From: Sulfitobacter sp. M05
GTDB taxonomy: Bacteria; Pseudomonadota; Alphaproteobacteria; Rhodobacterales; Rhodobacteraceae
DNA: 64,000 nucleotides
Assembly: GCF_029285175.1 (NCBI RefSeq)
Contig: NZ_JABEDH010000001.1
Coordinates: forward strand, 186,001 to 250,000
Reading direction: 5' to 3'
The translations under genes and the position numbers were made by a program. Below are positions 43,009 through 52,449 of this stretch, in pieces (positions within the stretch are counted from its first letter, which is position 1; each line of letters begins with the position of its first letter). A model generated the notes under the pieces. The model saw nothing but the letters and a program-made list of their open reading frames with translations, did not search any database and was not told where the DNA came from.

Positions 43009-44217
43009 ATGTCCAAATCACCGAACCTTGCGCATGGCCGCTCGTATCTCGCCATTCCCGGGCCCTCGGTCATGCCCGATGCGGTTTTGCAAGCCATGCA
43101 CCGTGCGGCCCCGAATATCTACGCCGGAGAGCTGGTGGATATGATGCCGGCGCTGGTGGATGATCTGAAGCGGGTGGCCCGCACAAGGCATCATGTGGCG
43201 ATGTACATCGGTAATGGTCATGCCGCATGGGAGGCATCATTGGCCAATGTGATCCAGCCGGGAGATAAGGTGTTGCTGCCGGCGACGGGCCGTTTTGGGG
43301 TCGGCTGGGGGGAAACCGCCAAATCACTGGGGGCGGTGATTGAAACGTTGGATTTCGGTAAGAAATCCCCGATGGACATGGGCCGTATCGAAGCGGCGCT
43401 ACGGGCCGATAAATCACATGAGATCAAGGCGGTACTGGCCGTTCATGTGGATACATCGACGTCGATCCGAAATGACATCGCCGCGCTGCGCAAGGTGCTG
43501 GATGCTGTTGACCATCCGGCGCTGTTGATGGCGGATTGCATTGCGTCGCTGGGGTGTGATCGTTTCGAGATGGACGATTGGGGCGTGGATATTATGGTCA
43601 CGGGCAGCCAAAAGGGGCTGATGGTTCCGCCGGGCATGTCGTTCGTATTCTTCAACGACAAGGCCGACGCCGTGCGTGCAAAAATGCCGCGGGTCAGCTG
43701 GTATTGGGATTGGACCCCGCGCGCCCACCCGCAGGAGTTTTTCGAATATCATGGCGGTACTGCCCCGACCCATCACCTGTATGGGCTGCGCGCCGCCCTA
43801 GATATGATCCACGCCGAGGGCATTGAAAACGTCTGGGCGCGCCACGAGGTACTGGCCCGCGCGGTCTGGGCGGCCTGTGCGGCATGGGGCGCAGAAGGCA
43901 GTCTTGAAATGAATGTCGCGGATCCCGCGCACCGCAGTCACGCGGTGACCGCGCTGCAACTGCAATCCCCGCACGCAACGGCGCTGCGCGATTGGGTTGA
44001 AAAGGAGCTTGGCCTGACATTGGGGGTCGGTTTGGGAATGGCAATGCCGGGCGATCCGGCCTGGCACGGCTTTTTCCGGCTTGGACATATGGGGCATGTG
44101 AATGGCCAGATGGTTATGGGCACGCTTGGCGGTATTGAGACAGGTATGCGCGCCCTTGGGATCGAGCATGGAACCGGCGCATTGGATGCCGCCGCGCAGG
44201 TGATGAGTGGTGGTTAG
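43009..44217 (+). CDS. Serine-glyoxylate aminotransferase family enzyme
   Basis: A 402-aa class V PLP aminotransferase. LAIPGPSVMPDAVLQAMHR, GNGHAAWEASLANV and the PLP lysine in VTGSQKGLMVPPG are typical of serine/alanine-glyoxylate aminotransferase, the entry enzyme of the serine cycle in many roseobacters. The ATG at 43009 precedes the conserved start; the frame reaches 42931 but without homology. No other serine-cycle gene is adjacent, so a role in photorespiration-type or purine-derived glyoxylate removal is equally possible. Confidence 0.85.
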   Translation: MSKSPNLAHGRSYLAIPGPSVMPDAVLQAMHRAAPNIYAGELVDMMPALVDDLKRVARTRHHVAMYIGNGHAAWEASLANVIQPGDKVLLPATGRFGVGWGETAKSLGAVIETLDFGKKSPMDMGRIEAALRADKSHEIKAVLAVHVDTSTSIRNDIAALRKVLDAVDHPALLMADCIASLGCDRFEMDDWGVDIMVTGSQKGLMVPPGMSFVFFNDKADAVRAKMPRVSWYWDWTPRAHPQEFFEYHGGTAPTHHLYGLRAALDMIHAEGIENVWARHEVLARAVWAACAAWGAEGSLEMNVADPAHRSHAVTALQLQSPHATALRDWVEKELGLTLGVGLGMAMPGDPAWHGFFRLGHMGHVNGQMVMGTLGGIETGMRALGIEHGTGALDAAAQVMSGG

Positions 44218-44258
44218 ACTTTTTTGGGAATGACTTTGGCACCTTGAAGAGGCAATGC

Positions 44259-44441
44259 CTAGGCGCAAGGACCGGCGATCCGGTTGATAATTCGGTTGAG
44301 CAGCCAGCCCGTGACTGCCACCGCAAGAATCCCCCAGACGGCCCAGATCACCATTAGGATCCATGTGAGATTGATGCCGAACATCACCACGCAGGCGTGG
44401 GTAAAGTTTGGTGCAGCGGGGCGGTCAGTATTGTCGCGCAT
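44259..44441 (-). CDS. Small membrane protein next to hisC
   Basis: A 60-aa protein with one or two hydrophobic helices (about residues 17-50, rich in Ile, Val and Trp) and short polar ends. It lies 50 bases after hisC on the same strand. I recognise no family; codon use and position support a real gene of unknown function, but it is short. Confidence 0.55.
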   Translation of the reverse strand: MRDNTDRPAAPNFTHACVVMFGINLTWILMVIWAVWGILAVAVTGWLLNRIINRIAGPCA

Positions 44442-44491
44442 CGGTTGTTCCGGCTTGTGATGGCCAAACTATACACCGCAATTTCTTAACG

Positions 44492-45595
44492 TCAGCTTTC
44501 TTTTGCGTCAGCAATGGCCTGAGGCAAGGCTGCGGCAAAGGCCTTGAGGTCGTCGGGTGCGCCACAGCTGACGCGAATGCACCGGTTCTGCGGGGCGACA
44601 AAGGGCATCCGCACGAAGATGCCGCGCTGCACCAGACCGTCAAGCACGGCCTTGGCAAATGCCCCGTCAGCACCGCAGTCAAGGGTTACGAAATTCGCCG
44701 CCGATGGCAGCGAAACCAGCCCGTTTTCGCGGGCAATACGCGTAATCTCGTCACGCGCCTGCGCAATACGCTGTTGCACAGTGGCCAGCCATTCCTGGTC
44801 CTGCAAAGCAGCCAGCGCCCCAGCCTGTGCCGCGCGATTCATGCCGAAGTGATTGCGAACTTTGTGAAATGCTGTGATCAACTTCGGTGCCGCGATGGCA
44901 TATCCGACACGCGCGCCCGCCAGACCGTAAGCCTTTGAAAAGGTGCGCATACGGATGACACGTGGATCACCCCAACCCAGCGGCAGCGCCGTGCCTTCTG
45001 GGGCTGTGTCGACATAGGCCTCATCCAGCAACAGCAAACTGCGTGCCGGCAACCTGTCCATCGCGGCGGCAATGTCCTGCCCTGTGTGCCATGATCCCAT
45101 CGGGTTGTCCGGGTTGGCAAGATAAACAAGCTTGGCATCCACCTCGGCCGCTTTGGCAAACAGGGCCTCGGGGTCTTCGTGATCCTCCAGATAGGGGACT
45201 TTGTGCAATTCACCGCCAAAACCTGCGACATGGTAGTTGAACGTGGGATAGGCTCCGTCCGAGGTGACCACCGTGTCGCCTTGCGCCACAAAAAGCCGCA
45301 CAACATAGCTTAACAGCCCGTCGATACCTTCCCCGACGATAATATGATCCATCGTTGTGCCGTGATGCGCTGCAAGGGCCTGACGCAACTCAAAGCTTTC
45401 GGGGTCGCCGTACATCCAATGCCCCGTCTCGGCCATGACCTTGACGGCCTCGGGTGAGGGGCCAAAGACATTTTCATTCGCGCCTAAACGTGCCGTAAAC
45501 CGGCGTTCCATACTGCGCTCCTGCGCTTCGGGCCCGACAAAAGGGACAGTTGCAGGCAGGGATTGAGCAAGCGGGGTAAGGCGATATTCTGTCAT
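44492..45595 (-). CDS. hisC: Histidinol-phosphate aminotransferase-like enzyme
   Basis: A 367-aa class I/II PLP aminotransferase: ARLGANENVFGPSP, YGDPESFELRQALAAHH, LANPDNPMGSWHTG, LLLDEAYVD and the PLP lysine in RTFSKAYGLAGARVGY. It converts imidazole-acetol phosphate and glutamate to histidinol phosphate, and such enzymes often also use aromatic amino acids. The start at 45595 follows the family; a GTG-started extension to 45736 would overlap the antisense Tat-signal gene and is rejected. Not linked to other his genes. Confidence 0.85.
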   Translation of the reverse strand: MTEYRLTPLAQSLPATVPFVGPEAQERSMERRFTARLGANENVFGPSPEAVKVMAETGHWMYGDPESFELRQALAAHHGTTMDHIIVGEGIDGLLSYVVRLFVAQGDTVVTSDGAYPTFNYHVAGFGGELHKVPYLEDHEDPEALFAKAAEVDAKLVYLANPDNPMGSWHTGQDIAAAMDRLPARSLLLLDEAYVDTAPEGTALPLGWGDPRVIRMRTFSKAYGLAGARVGYAIAAPKLITAFHKVRNHFGMNRAAQAGALAALQDQEWLATVQQRIAQARDEITRIARENGLVSLPSAANFVTLDCGADGAFAKAVLDGLVQRGIFVRMPFVAPQNRCIRVSCGAPDDLKAFAAALPQAIADAKES

Positions 45596-45698
45596 AACAT
45601 TGGTGATAGGCGCGGGATGCGGCAGGGGCAAGGGGGTGGAAATCGGCCCGGCAGCACTTATATGAGAATGGTTCGCAAATACCCAAGGAGCCATCACC

Positions 45699-45863
45699 AT
45701 GGCCAAATTTACCCGCCGCGGTTTTATTGCCGCCACAGCCGCCGCCGGTGCCGTGCGTACCGTTCCCGTCGCACTTACAAGGCCGCCGGCACGCCGTATT
45801 CTGACATTGGTCTACGACAAGAGCCTTGGCATGATGCGGGCGATTGACCGGCTGGTGCCTTGA
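45699..45863 (+). CDS. Tat-signal micro-protein of 54 aa
   Basis: A short frame with a good ribosome site (AAGGAG, 9 bases before the ATG). It begins MAKFTRRGFIAATAAAGAV, a textbook twin-arginine signal (two Arg, Phe, then an Ala-rich core). About 30 further residues follow (RILTLVYDKSLGMMRAIDRLVP). It is divergent from hisC and 73 bases before the crotonase gene. It could be a real exported mini-protein or the stub of a longer Tat substrate. Confidence 0.55.
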   Translation: MAKFTRRGFIAATAAAGAVRTVPVALTRPPARRILTLVYDKSLGMMRAIDRLVP

Positions 45864-45936
45864 TTTTCCGCCACGTTTCGCTGGCCCGCTCAAGGCGAAT
45901 ACGGTGTAGTCCCTCCAACCAAAACCGGAGGATTCC

Positions 45937-46725
45937 ATGGCCCACGTCTCAGTTACATATGAAAACCACATCGCATTCGTCCGCCTGACCCGCAGCGACA
46001 AGATGAATGCCGTCGACCAGACAATGATCGACGAGGTGATCGCAGCCGGTCAGGAGGTTGCAGCCTCTGATGCGCGTGCTGTGGTGCTGTCTGGTGAGGG
46101 ACGGGCGTTTTGTGCCGGCATCGACATTACCGGCCTGTCGACGATGATGGGCAAAGACCCTGCCGAGGTGATCAATCCGCGCACCCATGGCGAAGGCACG
46201 ACAAACCAGTGGCAGGAGTTTTGTCTGATCTGGTCACGCATGGAGATTCCGGTGATCGCGGCCCTCCACGGGGTGTGTTTTGGTGCGGGTATGCAGCTGG
46301 CCCTGGGGGCCGACATCCGTATCGCCGCGCCAGATACCCGTTTTGCCGTGATGGAAATGAAATGGGGCATCGTTCCGGATATGGGCGGCATGGTTCTGCT
46401 GCCCCGGTTGGTGCGCTCGGACGTGCTGCGCCGCCTGACTTATACGGCGGAACAAATCAGCGCCGAACAAGCCGCTGATTGGGGGATGATCACGGAAATC
46501 GCCGAAGATCCGTTGGCCGCAGCCACCACGCTGGCCACCACAATTGCCGGCAAAAGCCCCTCGGGTATCCGCGCCGCCAAACGCCTGATCGGCATTGCGG
46601 AAACGCAGGATCCGGCAACCGTCCTAGCGGCAGAATCCAGCATTCAGGCGGACCTCATTGGCAAACCTCACCAGATGGAAGTGATTGCCGCTGAAATGGG
46701 AAAACGCCCGGCTGTCTTTAAATAA
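45937..46725 (+). CDS. Enoyl-CoA hydratase/isomerase family protein
   Basis: A 262-aa crotonase. The oxyanion-hole segments are GRAFCAGIDITG and HGVCFGAGMQLALGADIRIA. One of the two classical catalytic Glu is present (MEMKWGIVPDMGG), while the other position reads Gln, so it may act as an isomerase or on an atypical acyl-CoA rather than as a standard hydratase. GGAG precedes the ATG. A hairpin follows. Confidence 0.85.
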   Translation: MAHVSVTYENHIAFVRLTRSDKMNAVDQTMIDEVIAAGQEVAASDARAVVLSGEGRAFCAGIDITGLSTMMGKDPAEVINPRTHGEGTTNQWQEFCLIWSRMEIPVIAALHGVCFGAGMQLALGADIRIAAPDTRFAVMEMKWGIVPDMGGMVLLPRLVRSDVLRRLTYTAEQISAEQAADWGMITEIAEDPLAAATTLATTIAGKSPSGIRAAKRLIGIAETQDPATVLAAESSIQADLIGKPHQMEVIAAEMGKRPAVFK

Positions 46726-46741
46726 CCCACTGAAAACAAAG

Positions 46742-46767
46742 GTGGCACGCCCGTTACGGCGTGCCAC
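46742..46767 (+). terminator. Hairpin after the crotonase gene
   Basis: Perfect 10-bp arms GTGGCACGCC/GGCGTGCCAC with loop CGTTAC, 16 bases after the crotonase stop. There is no T-run, so it may end transcription only partly or shield the 3' end; it lies between convergent genes. Confidence 0.6.
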
Positions 46768-46774
46768 ATCGGGG

Positions 46775-46797
46775 CTTCATCTTGCCCTTAAACTCAA
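46775..46797. repeat. Dispersed intergenic repeat, copy 1
   Basis: A 23-nt segment starting CTTCATCTTGCCC, identical to bases 56037-56059 and similar (20/23) to the inverted segment 56001-56023. A GC-rich CCCGC-AG-GCGGG stem follows it at both the sequence and spacing level expected of a small intergenic repeat family. It sits between the convergent crotonase and valS genes. Confidence 0.75.
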
Positions 46798-46825
46798 TCC
46801 TGCCCGACCCGCAGGCGGGAGGGTG

Positions 46826-49800
46826 CTATTCCATCTCCGCCAGACGATCCAACGCGGCCTGCAACTGGTCGGCCTCTTCCTGACGCGCATCCAGATTGCC
46901 CTGCGCCTCTGCGACAACATCGGCGGGGGCGGAAGCGGCGAATTTGGGGTTGTTCAACCGGCCTTTCAAACCGCCGATTTCCTTGCCCAGCTTATCCAGC
47001 GATTTTTGCAAACGCGCCTTCTCTTCGGCGATGTCGATCAACCCCGCCAAAGGCAGGCCAAAGGTGGCACCGGGGGCACCAATCGCAACCGTGCCTTTCG
47101 GGAAAACATCCGCTTTTTCAAGGCTTTCCACCCGTGCAAGGCGCTTGATCATGGCCTCGTTGCGGTCCCATGCGCCCTTGGCGGCTTCGTCCATCTCGGT
47201 GACGATCATCGGCACCTTCAGGCCCGCAGGCACATGCATCTGCGCACGAGCAGACCGGATCGCTTCGATCAAGCCGATGACCCAGTTCAATTCCCGATCC
47301 GCATCGACGTCCAGCAGATCCGCCGTAGTATAGTTGGGCCACTCTTTGTGAACCAACATTTCATCCCTGTTTACAGTGGCTTGCCACAGTTCTTCCGTGA
47401 TGAACGGCATGATCGGGTGCAGCAGGACCAGACATTGATCCAGCACCCAGCCCAGCGTCTGGCGGGTCTCTTCGGCCTCGGGGGCGCCATCCTGTAACAG
47501 GGGTTTGGACAGTTCCACATACCAGTCACAGACCTTGCCCCAAACAAAGGCATAAAGCGTGTTGGCCGCATCGTTGAACCGGAAGTTTGTGAGGGCCGCA
47601 TCGACCTCTTCACGCACCCGCGCGGTTTCACCGATGATCCACTTGTTAAGCGTCGCGACAGGCTGTGCCGGGCGTACACCCCCCGTACACCCCCCGTGCA
47701 CCGCCTGGTGCATTTCAAAGACCCCGTTCATTTCGGCAAAACGGTGGGCGTTCCACAGTTTTGTGCCGAAGTTACGGTAGCCTGTGATGCGGGCGGTGGA
47801 CAGTTTCAGATCACGCCCCATCGCGGCCATGGAGGTCACGGTGAAACGCACCGCATCCGCGCCAAATTCGTCGATCAATTCCAGCGGGTCGAGGACATTG
47901 CCGAGGGATTTCGACATTTTCTTGCCCTTCTCATCCCGCACCAGCGCGTGGACGTAGACGGTGTCGAAAGGTTTTTGATCAACCACGGCGTATTGCATCA
48001 TCATCATACGGGCGACCCAGAAGAAGATGATGTCGAAACCAGTGATCAACACAGAGGTGGGGAAGTATTTATCCAGCGCGTCGGTCTGCTCGGGCCAGCC
48101 AAGCGTGCCGATGGGCCAGAGGCCGGAGGAGAACCATGTGTCGAGGACGTCGGGGTCGCGCCAAACCGGATAGACGATATCGGTCGGGTCCTGACTGCCG
48201 GTATAGACCGCAAGGCTTTCTGCCAAAACATGCATGGCTTCGCTGCGCGAGGCGACTTCGACAACGCGGGCATGGTTCAACGGTGTTGGCAGCTTTACCA
48301 AGACATCAGCAAAGCTTTCGCTGACCGCATCAAAATCGGCGGCACAGTGGTGGTGATCGCTGCTTTCGGGGAGGGACTGTTGCAACAGCAGGCGGGACAG
48401 TTCGACCATGTCCAATGCGCCGTCGCCTTCATCGTCGGTAAAGCCGTTCCCGTTCAGGTTCAGCCCGTACCAAACCGGAATCTGATGCCCCCACCACAAC
48501 TGGCGCGAGATACACCATGGTTCGATGTTTTCCAGCCAGTGGAAATACACTTTTTTGTCCTGCTCGGGCAGGATGCGCACCTCATCATTGCGCACGGCGT
48601 CAATCGCGGGCTGCACGATCTTGTCGGTGGCAACGAACCACTGGTCCGTCAGCGCGGGTTCGATGACAACCTTGGAGCGGTCGCCAAAGGGCTGCATGAT
48701 CTTTTTGGCTTCGACCAGCGGGACGGGCGATGTGTCGATCTCTTCCGCGTCGTCGCCTTTTTTCTTTTTCGCAGGTTTGCCCAAGCGCGGATCGTCATGG
48801 GCTGTCATCACGGCGAGGCCCTCTGCGGTGATGTCGGCGATTACCTTGGCGCGGGCGTCGAAACGGTCAAGGCCGCGGTAATCTTCGGGCACAAGGTTGA
48901 TCTCTGTTGCGTCAAACGGCGCTTCTTCGGTGCCGTTGGCAATTGCCTGCGCACGGGCGGCGGCGGCATCATAGGGCAAGCCATCGCTGCGCATGGCACC
49001 ACGGGTGTCCATCAGAGCATAAAGCGGGATTTTGTTGCGCTTGGCGACTTCGTAGTCGTTGAAATCATGGGCACCGGTGATCTTGACCGCGCCGGACCCA
49101 AATGTCGGATCAGGGTATTCATCGGTGATGATCGGGATCAAGCGGCGGTGCTCTTTGGGGCCAACCGGAATTTCGCAGAGTTTGCCGACGATGGAGGTAT
49201 AGCGTTCATCCGAGGGATGCACGGCAACCGCGCCGTCGCCCAACATGGTTTCAGGGCGCGTGGTGGCGATGGAGATATAGTCGCGTTCTTCGGAAAGCGT
49301 GACGTTGCCGTCTTCGTCTTTTTCGACGTAGGTGTAGGTGGCACCGCCCGCGAGTGGGTATTTGAAGTGCCACATGTGGCCGTCAACTTCGGTGCTTTCG
49401 ACCTCAAGATCGGAGATGGCGGTTTCGAAATGCGGGTCCCAATTCACCAGACGTTTGCCGCGATAAATCAGGCCTTTGTTGTACATCTCGACAAAGACTT
49501 TGATGACGGCGTCGTGGAAATTGCCATCCTCGCCCGCGGGGGCACCGGGAGCGCCGGACATGGTGAATGCGTTGCGGTCCCAGTCGCAGGAGGCACCGAG
49601 GCGCTTGAGCTGATCAATGATCGTGCCGCCGGATTTTGCTTTCCAGTCCCAGACCTTTTCCAGAAACGCCTCGCGGCCCATTTCGGCGCGGGACGGGTTG
49701 CTTGGGTCTTTTGCCAGTTCGCGTTCAACAACCATCTGTGTGGCGATGCCGGCGTGATCCTGTCCGGGCTGCCAAAGCGTGTCAAAGCCGCGCATCCGGT

Positions 49801-50017
49801 GCCAGCGGATCAAAATGTCCTGAAGTGTGTTGTTAAAGGCATGGCCCATATGCAGCACGCCCGTCACGTTGGGCGGCGGGATCATGATCGAAAAGGTTTC
49901 GTCCTTTTGCGGGCCGGTGCGCGGACCTGCGCCAGCCTTGAAGGCCCCGGCCTTTTCCCAGGCGGCGTATAGGCGGGCTTCGGCCTCGGCGGCGTTAAAG
50001 TTCTTTTCCAGAGCCAT
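46826..50017 (-). CDS. valS: Valyl-tRNA synthetase
   Basis: A 1063-aa class I synthetase. [16 protein letters not shown] carries the HIGH motif, [14 protein letters not shown] the KMSKS motif, the editing domain lies between them, and the C-terminal coiled coil ([18 protein letters not shown]) binds the tRNA. It is about 60-100 residues longer than many homologues, partly because of a Gly-rich insert near residue 775 encoded by tandem 11-bp repeats. A 758-codon frame on the other strand is a shadow. Confidence 0.96.
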   Translation of the reverse strand: MALEKNFNAAEAEARLYAAWEKAGAFKAGAGPRTGPQKDETFSIMIPPPNVTGVLHMGHAFNNTLQDILIRWHRMRGFDTLWQPGQDHAGIATQMVVERELAKDPSNPSRAEMGREAFLEKVWDWKAKSGGTIIDQLKRLGASCDWDRNAFTMSGAPGAPAGEDGNFHDAVIKVFVEMYNKGLIYRGKRLVNWDPHFETAISDLEVESTEVDGHMWHFKYPLAGGATYTYVEKDEDGNVTLSEERDYISIATTRPETMLGDGAVAVHPSDERYTSIVGKLCEIPVGPKEHRRLIPIITDEYPDPTFGSGAVKITGAHDFNDYEVAKRNKIPLYALMDTRGAMRSDGLPYDAAAARAQAIANGTEEAPFDATEINLVPEDYRGLDRFDARAKVIADITAEGLAVMTAHDDPRLGKPAKKKKGDDAEEIDTSPVPLVEAKKIMQPFGDRSKVVIEPALTDQWFVATDKIVQPAIDAVRNDEVRILPEQDKKVYFHWLENIEPWCISRQLWWGHQIPVWYGLNLNGNGFTDDEGDGALDMVELSRLLLQQSLPESSDHHHCAADFDAVSESFADVLVKLPTPLNHARVVEVASRSEAMHVLAESLAVYTGSQDPTDIVYPVWRDPDVLDTWFSSGLWPIGTLGWPEQTDALDKYFPTSVLITGFDIIFFWVARMMMMQYAVVDQKPFDTVYVHALVRDEKGKKMSKSLGNVLDPLELIDEFGADAVRFTVTSMAAMGRDLKLSTARITGYRNFGTKLWNAHRFAEMNGVFEMHQAVHGGCTGGVRPAQPVATLNKWIIGETARVREEVDAALTNFRFNDAANTLYAFVWGKVCDWYVELSKPLLQDGAPEAEETRQTLGWVLDQCLVLLHPIMPFITEELWQATVNRDEMLVHKEWPNYTTADLLDVDADRELNWVIGLIEAIRSARAQMHVPAGLKVPMIVTEMDEAAKGAWDRNEAMIKRLARVESLEKADVFPKGTVAIGAPGATFGLPLAGLIDIAEEKARLQKSLDKLGKEIGGLKGRLNNPKFAASAPADVVAEAQGNLDARQEEADQLQAALDRLAEME
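47673..47705. repeat. Three tandem 11-bp units inside valS
   Basis: CGTACACCCCC occurs twice (47673-47683 and 47684-47694), followed by a degenerate third unit CGTGCACCGCC. Three units are 33 bases, which keeps the valS frame; a change by one unit would shift it. Confidence 0.85.
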
Positions 50018-50151
50018 GGTTCTTGATCCTCAATCACGTTTGTTTGCTGATCTAACGGACGTTGCGGCGAAGGGAAAGGGTGGGCTGGACAACGCGTGCC
50101 GGACAGTTATGTCATTGGGGGGGACAGACACCTGGGAAGAGGCACTGAGAC

Positions 50152-52449
50152 ATGGATAAATTTGGTAAAAGTCAGTCGGTCATCCGGACCGAAGATGTGC
50201 GGTTTCTGACAGGCGAGGGGCGCTATGTTGATGATATCGCGCCGGAGGGGGCGTTGGTTGCGTTTTTCTTCCGCTCGCCTGTGGCGCATGGGGTAATCAG
50301 CGAACTTGACGTGGCAGAGGCGGCAGAGAGTGATGGTGTGCATCTGGTGCTGACCTGTGCGGATCTGGAAGCCGCTGGTATGGATATTGCCATGGCCGGT
50401 GCGCTGATTGACAACCGTGACGGCACCAAAGGGGCGGCACCATTGCGTCCGATGCTGGCGAAAGACCGTGTGCGCTATGTCGGGGAGCCGGTCGCGGTGG
50501 TTGTTGCTGACAGTATTGCGCAGGCGCGCGATGCGGCTGAATTGATCATGTTTGATGTGGATGATTTGCCGGCCAAGATTGATGTGGCGGCAGGGGGTGA
50601 AACCCTGCACGCCGAAGCCCCGGACAACAAGGCGATGGATTGGGGAATGGGTGATGAGGCCGCAACCGAAGCGGCCTTTCAGGCGGCGGCGAAAACCGTA
50701 TCGCTGGATGTGGATGACAACCGGATTATCGTCAATTCGATGGAACCGCGCGGCTGCTATGCCGAATGGGCCGACGGACGTGTGCATGTGGCCAATAACG
50801 GGCAGGGGGTTTGGGTTCACAAGGGTTATATCGCGAAGGCCTTTGGGTTGGACGACGACAAAGTGCGGGTTACCAACCCTGATACAGGTGGCGGTTTCGG
50901 CATGAAGTCGATGACCTACAACGAATATTTTTGTGTCGCTCAGGCCGCACGTGTGCTGGACCGTCCGGTGCGTTGGATGTCTGAGCGGACCGAGGCCATG
51001 TTGACCGACAATGGTGGGCGCGACCTGACCTCTCTGGCGGAGTTTGCTTTCGATGCGGACAACCGGATCACCGCCTATCGCGTTGTCAGCAAATGTAACC
51101 TTGGGGCCTATAATTCGCAGTTTGCCCAGTTCATTCAAACGCAGCTGTTCAGCCGGGTTCTGACCGGGGTCTATGACGTGCAGACCACTTGGTTGCAGGT
51201 TGACGGCTATTACACCAACACCGTGCCGGTGGATGCCTATCGCGGGGCGGGGCGGCCCGAGGCGATTTATGTGCTTGAGCGCTTGATTGACAGGGCGGCG
51301 CGCGAGCTTGGCGTGGACCCATGGGAATTGCGCCGGATCAACTTTATCAAAGCGGATCAGTTTCCCTATGCAGCGGCGACAGGTGAAACTTATGATGTGG
51401 GGGACTTCGACCGTTTGCTGACGCGGATGTCGCAAGAGGCGGACCACGCGGGGTTTGCTGCGCGCAAAGCGGCAGACGCCGAGCGTGGGCTGCTGCGCGG
51501 GCAGGGTTTGTGTTATTATATCGAGAGCATTCTGGGTGACCCCAGCGAAGGGGCCAAGGTGGTGTTCGAAGAGGACGGCAGCGTCACGATTTATGTCGGC
51601 ACCCAGTCAAACGGGCAGGGCCATGAAACGGTCTATGCCCAGTTCCTCGCAGATCAAACCGGCATTCCGGCAGCGCGTATCCGCGTTGTTCAGGGCGATT
51701 CCGATCTGATTGCAACAGGTGGCGGTACGGGCGGTTCACGTTCCGTTACCACGCAGAACAACGCGACCTTGGCAACAGTGGCCAAGATCACCGAGAGCTT
51801 TGCGGCGTTCCTTGCCGAGGAAATGGGCGTGCCGGCCAGCGAGATCAGTTTTGATGATGAACGGTTCCGCGCGGAGGGGTCTAACCTGACGCCAACCATG
51901 CTGGAGATGGCGGAAATGGCGCGCGAAAAAGGACGCGACGACCTGCTAAGCCATCACGAACGCGCGACATTGCCAGCCCGCAGTTTCCCCAACGGCGCAC
52001 ATGTTGCTGAGGTGGTGATCGACCCGGAAACCGGCGTTGTCACAACAGATCGCTACACGGTGGTGGATGATTTTGGTAATCTTATCAACCCGATGCTGGC
52101 CGAAGGGCAAGTACATGGCGGTGTCGCCCAAGGGGTTGGGCAGGCCGTGCAGGAGCGGGTGGTCTATGACGAGGACGGTCAGCTGCTCACGGCATCGTTT
52201 ATGGACTATGCAATGCCCCGTGCCGCAGATCTTCCTTACATTTCCTTTACCTCGGAGCCAGTACCATCGACCGCAAACATCATGGGCATGAAGGGCTGTG
52301 GTGAGGCTGGAACCGTCGGGGCCATGGCCGCGGTGGCAAATGCGGTGCAGGATGCACTATGGGATCAAGGGGTGCGGCAGGCGGATATGCCCTTTACGCC
52401 GCATCGCGTGTGGGAGCTTTTGAATGAGGGCCGGATCGCGGCAGAATAA
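50152..52449 (+). CDS. Molybdopterin hydroxylase large subunit, CoxL form II type
   Basis: A 765-aa xanthine oxidase-family molybdenum subunit. The active-site motif is AYRGAGRPEA, the form II signature, not the AYRCSFR of true CO dehydrogenase; GGFGMKSMTYNEY, GGGTGGSRSVTTQNNA and GCGEAGTVGAM are cofactor-binding segments. The medium (FAD) and small (2Fe-2S) subunits, normally encoded alongside, are absent on both sides. It is divergent from valS, and its 3' end overlaps the DUF2235 gene by 26 bases. The substrate of form II enzymes is generally unknown. Confidence 0.88.
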   Translation: MDKFGKSQSVIRTEDVRFLTGEGRYVDDIAPEGALVAFFFRSPVAHGVISELDVAEAAESDGVHLVLTCADLEAAGMDIAMAGALIDNRDGTKGAAPLRPMLAKDRVRYVGEPVAVVVADSIAQARDAAELIMFDVDDLPAKIDVAAGGETLHAEAPDNKAMDWGMGDEAATEAAFQAAAKTVSLDVDDNRIIVNSMEPRGCYAEWADGRVHVANNGQGVWVHKGYIAKAFGLDDDKVRVTNPDTGGGFGMKSMTYNEYFCVAQAARVLDRPVRWMSERTEAMLTDNGGRDLTSLAEFAFDADNRITAYRVVSKCNLGAYNSQFAQFIQTQLFSRVLTGVYDVQTTWLQVDGYYTNTVPVDAYRGAGRPEAIYVLERLIDRAARELGVDPWELRRINFIKADQFPYAAATGETYDVGDFDRLLTRMSQEADHAGFAARKAADAERGLLRGQGLCYYIESILGDPSEGAKVVFEEDGSVTIYVGTQSNGQGHETVYAQFLADQTGIPAARIRVVQGDSDLIATGGGTGGSRSVTTQNNATLATVAKITESFAAFLAEEMGVPASEISFDDERFRAEGSNLTPTMLEMAEMAREKGRDDLLSHHERATLPARSFPNGAHVAEVVIDPETGVVTTDRYTVVDDFGNLINPMLAEGQVHGGVAQGVGQAVQERVVYDEDGQLLTASFMDYAMPRAADLPYISFTSEPVPSTANIMGMKGCGEAGTVGAMAAVANAVQDALWDQGVRQADMPFTPHRVWELLNEGRIAAE

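Noticed and set aside
45595..45736. GTG-started N-terminal extension of hisC
   Set aside because: It would add 47 residues without homology and lies antisense to a frame with a ribosome site and Tat signal.
47696..49972. 758-codon open frame opposite valS
   Set aside because: It mirrors the valS codon pattern in GC-rich DNA, has no family motif, and valS is certain on the other strand.
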